Assembly: GCF_900188005.1 (NCBI RefSeq)
Contig: NZ_FZNR01000023.1
Location: 62,001 to 126,000, forward strand
DNA length: 64,000 bases
From: Actinoplanes regularis
GTDB taxonomy: Bacteria; Actinomycetota; Actinomycetes; Mycobacteriales; Micromonosporaceae
Reading direction: 5' to 3'
Part shown: piece by piece, positions 63,994 to 64,000 of the stretch
How positions within the stretch are numbered: position 1 is the stretch's first letter
Layout: every line of letters begins with the position of its first letter
The notes under the pieces: generated by a model
Told to the model about the DNA's origin: nothing
The model's database searches: none
Seen by the model: the letters and a program-made list of their open reading frames with translations, nothing else
Position numbers and translations under genes: made by a program

Positions 63994-64000
63994 ACCGGAG

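Overview
The window is high-GC actinobacterial DNA. Several features point to Micromonosporaceae (an Actinoplanes-like genome): frequent GTG starts, 4-base ATGA/GTGA gene overlaps, HspR/HAIR heat-shock control, a BldC homologue, DUF3073 and DUF3151 proteins, and a purF-purM-DUF3073-(valine/leucine dehydrogenase)-bldC order that, as I recall, matches Streptomyces. The dnaK/hspR, purA, fba and clpB neighbourhood resembles the corresponding Mycobacterium region. The genus assignment is inference; no rRNA is present.

Layout. 0-11.3 kb is a heat-shock block: dnaK-grpE-dnaJ-hspR, then (opposite strand) a K+/H+ antiporter pair and an MFS transporter, then clpB. Both dnaK and clpB have HAIR operators for HspR. 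11.2-15.1 kb carries two related four-helix membrane proteins with long Pro/Gly/Gln or Gly/Ser tandem-repeat tails, followed by about 1.1 kb with no convincing gene. 16-24 kb holds an ArsR regulator, a class II aldolase, a DedA protein, a complete bacterial Pnkp-Hen1 RNA-repair operon, and a divergent ECF sigma factor coupled to an LCP-domain membrane protein. 24-29 kb has fructose-bisphosphate aldolase, an ADP-ribosylglycohydrolase, a LOG-like protein and DUF3151.

29-46 kb is dominated by de novo purine synthesis (purA, purD, purB, purS-purQ-purL, purF-purM), interleaved with SCP2-like proteins, an ArsR-MFS pair and a secreted/anchored repeat protein. Just after purM lies a compact two-gene RiPP locus: a radical SAM/SPASM maturase overlapping a 75-residue precursor whose C-terminus is packed with aromatic-X-Asn/His triplets, as in three-residue cyclophane peptides. 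It sits between purM and DUF3073, which are neighbours in related genomes.

48-56 kb holds an amino-acid dehydrogenase, bldC, a methyltransferase overlapping an RNA 2'-phosphotransferase (KptA/Tpt1), and a PrsW-type protease whose start lies in a 79-bp tandem repeat. A small EF-hand-like protein, a hotdog thioesterase and small hypotheticals follow. 56-59 kb has two tandem secreted RTX-type calcium-binding proteins. A Glu-Asp-Phe tRNA cluster comes next. The window ends in a tightly overlapping isoprenoid/carotenoid operon (crtE-crtI-idi) that closes with its own MerR/B12-type, probably light-responsive, regulator; tandem 11-bp direct repeats lie in front of crtE.

The most notable content is the cyclophane RiPP pair, the presence of two RNA end-processing loci (Pnkp-Hen1 and KptA), the frame-shifting 79-bp repeat that couples two genes, and the candidate operator of the carotenoid operon. 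All coordinates and motifs were read by eye; no database search was run.
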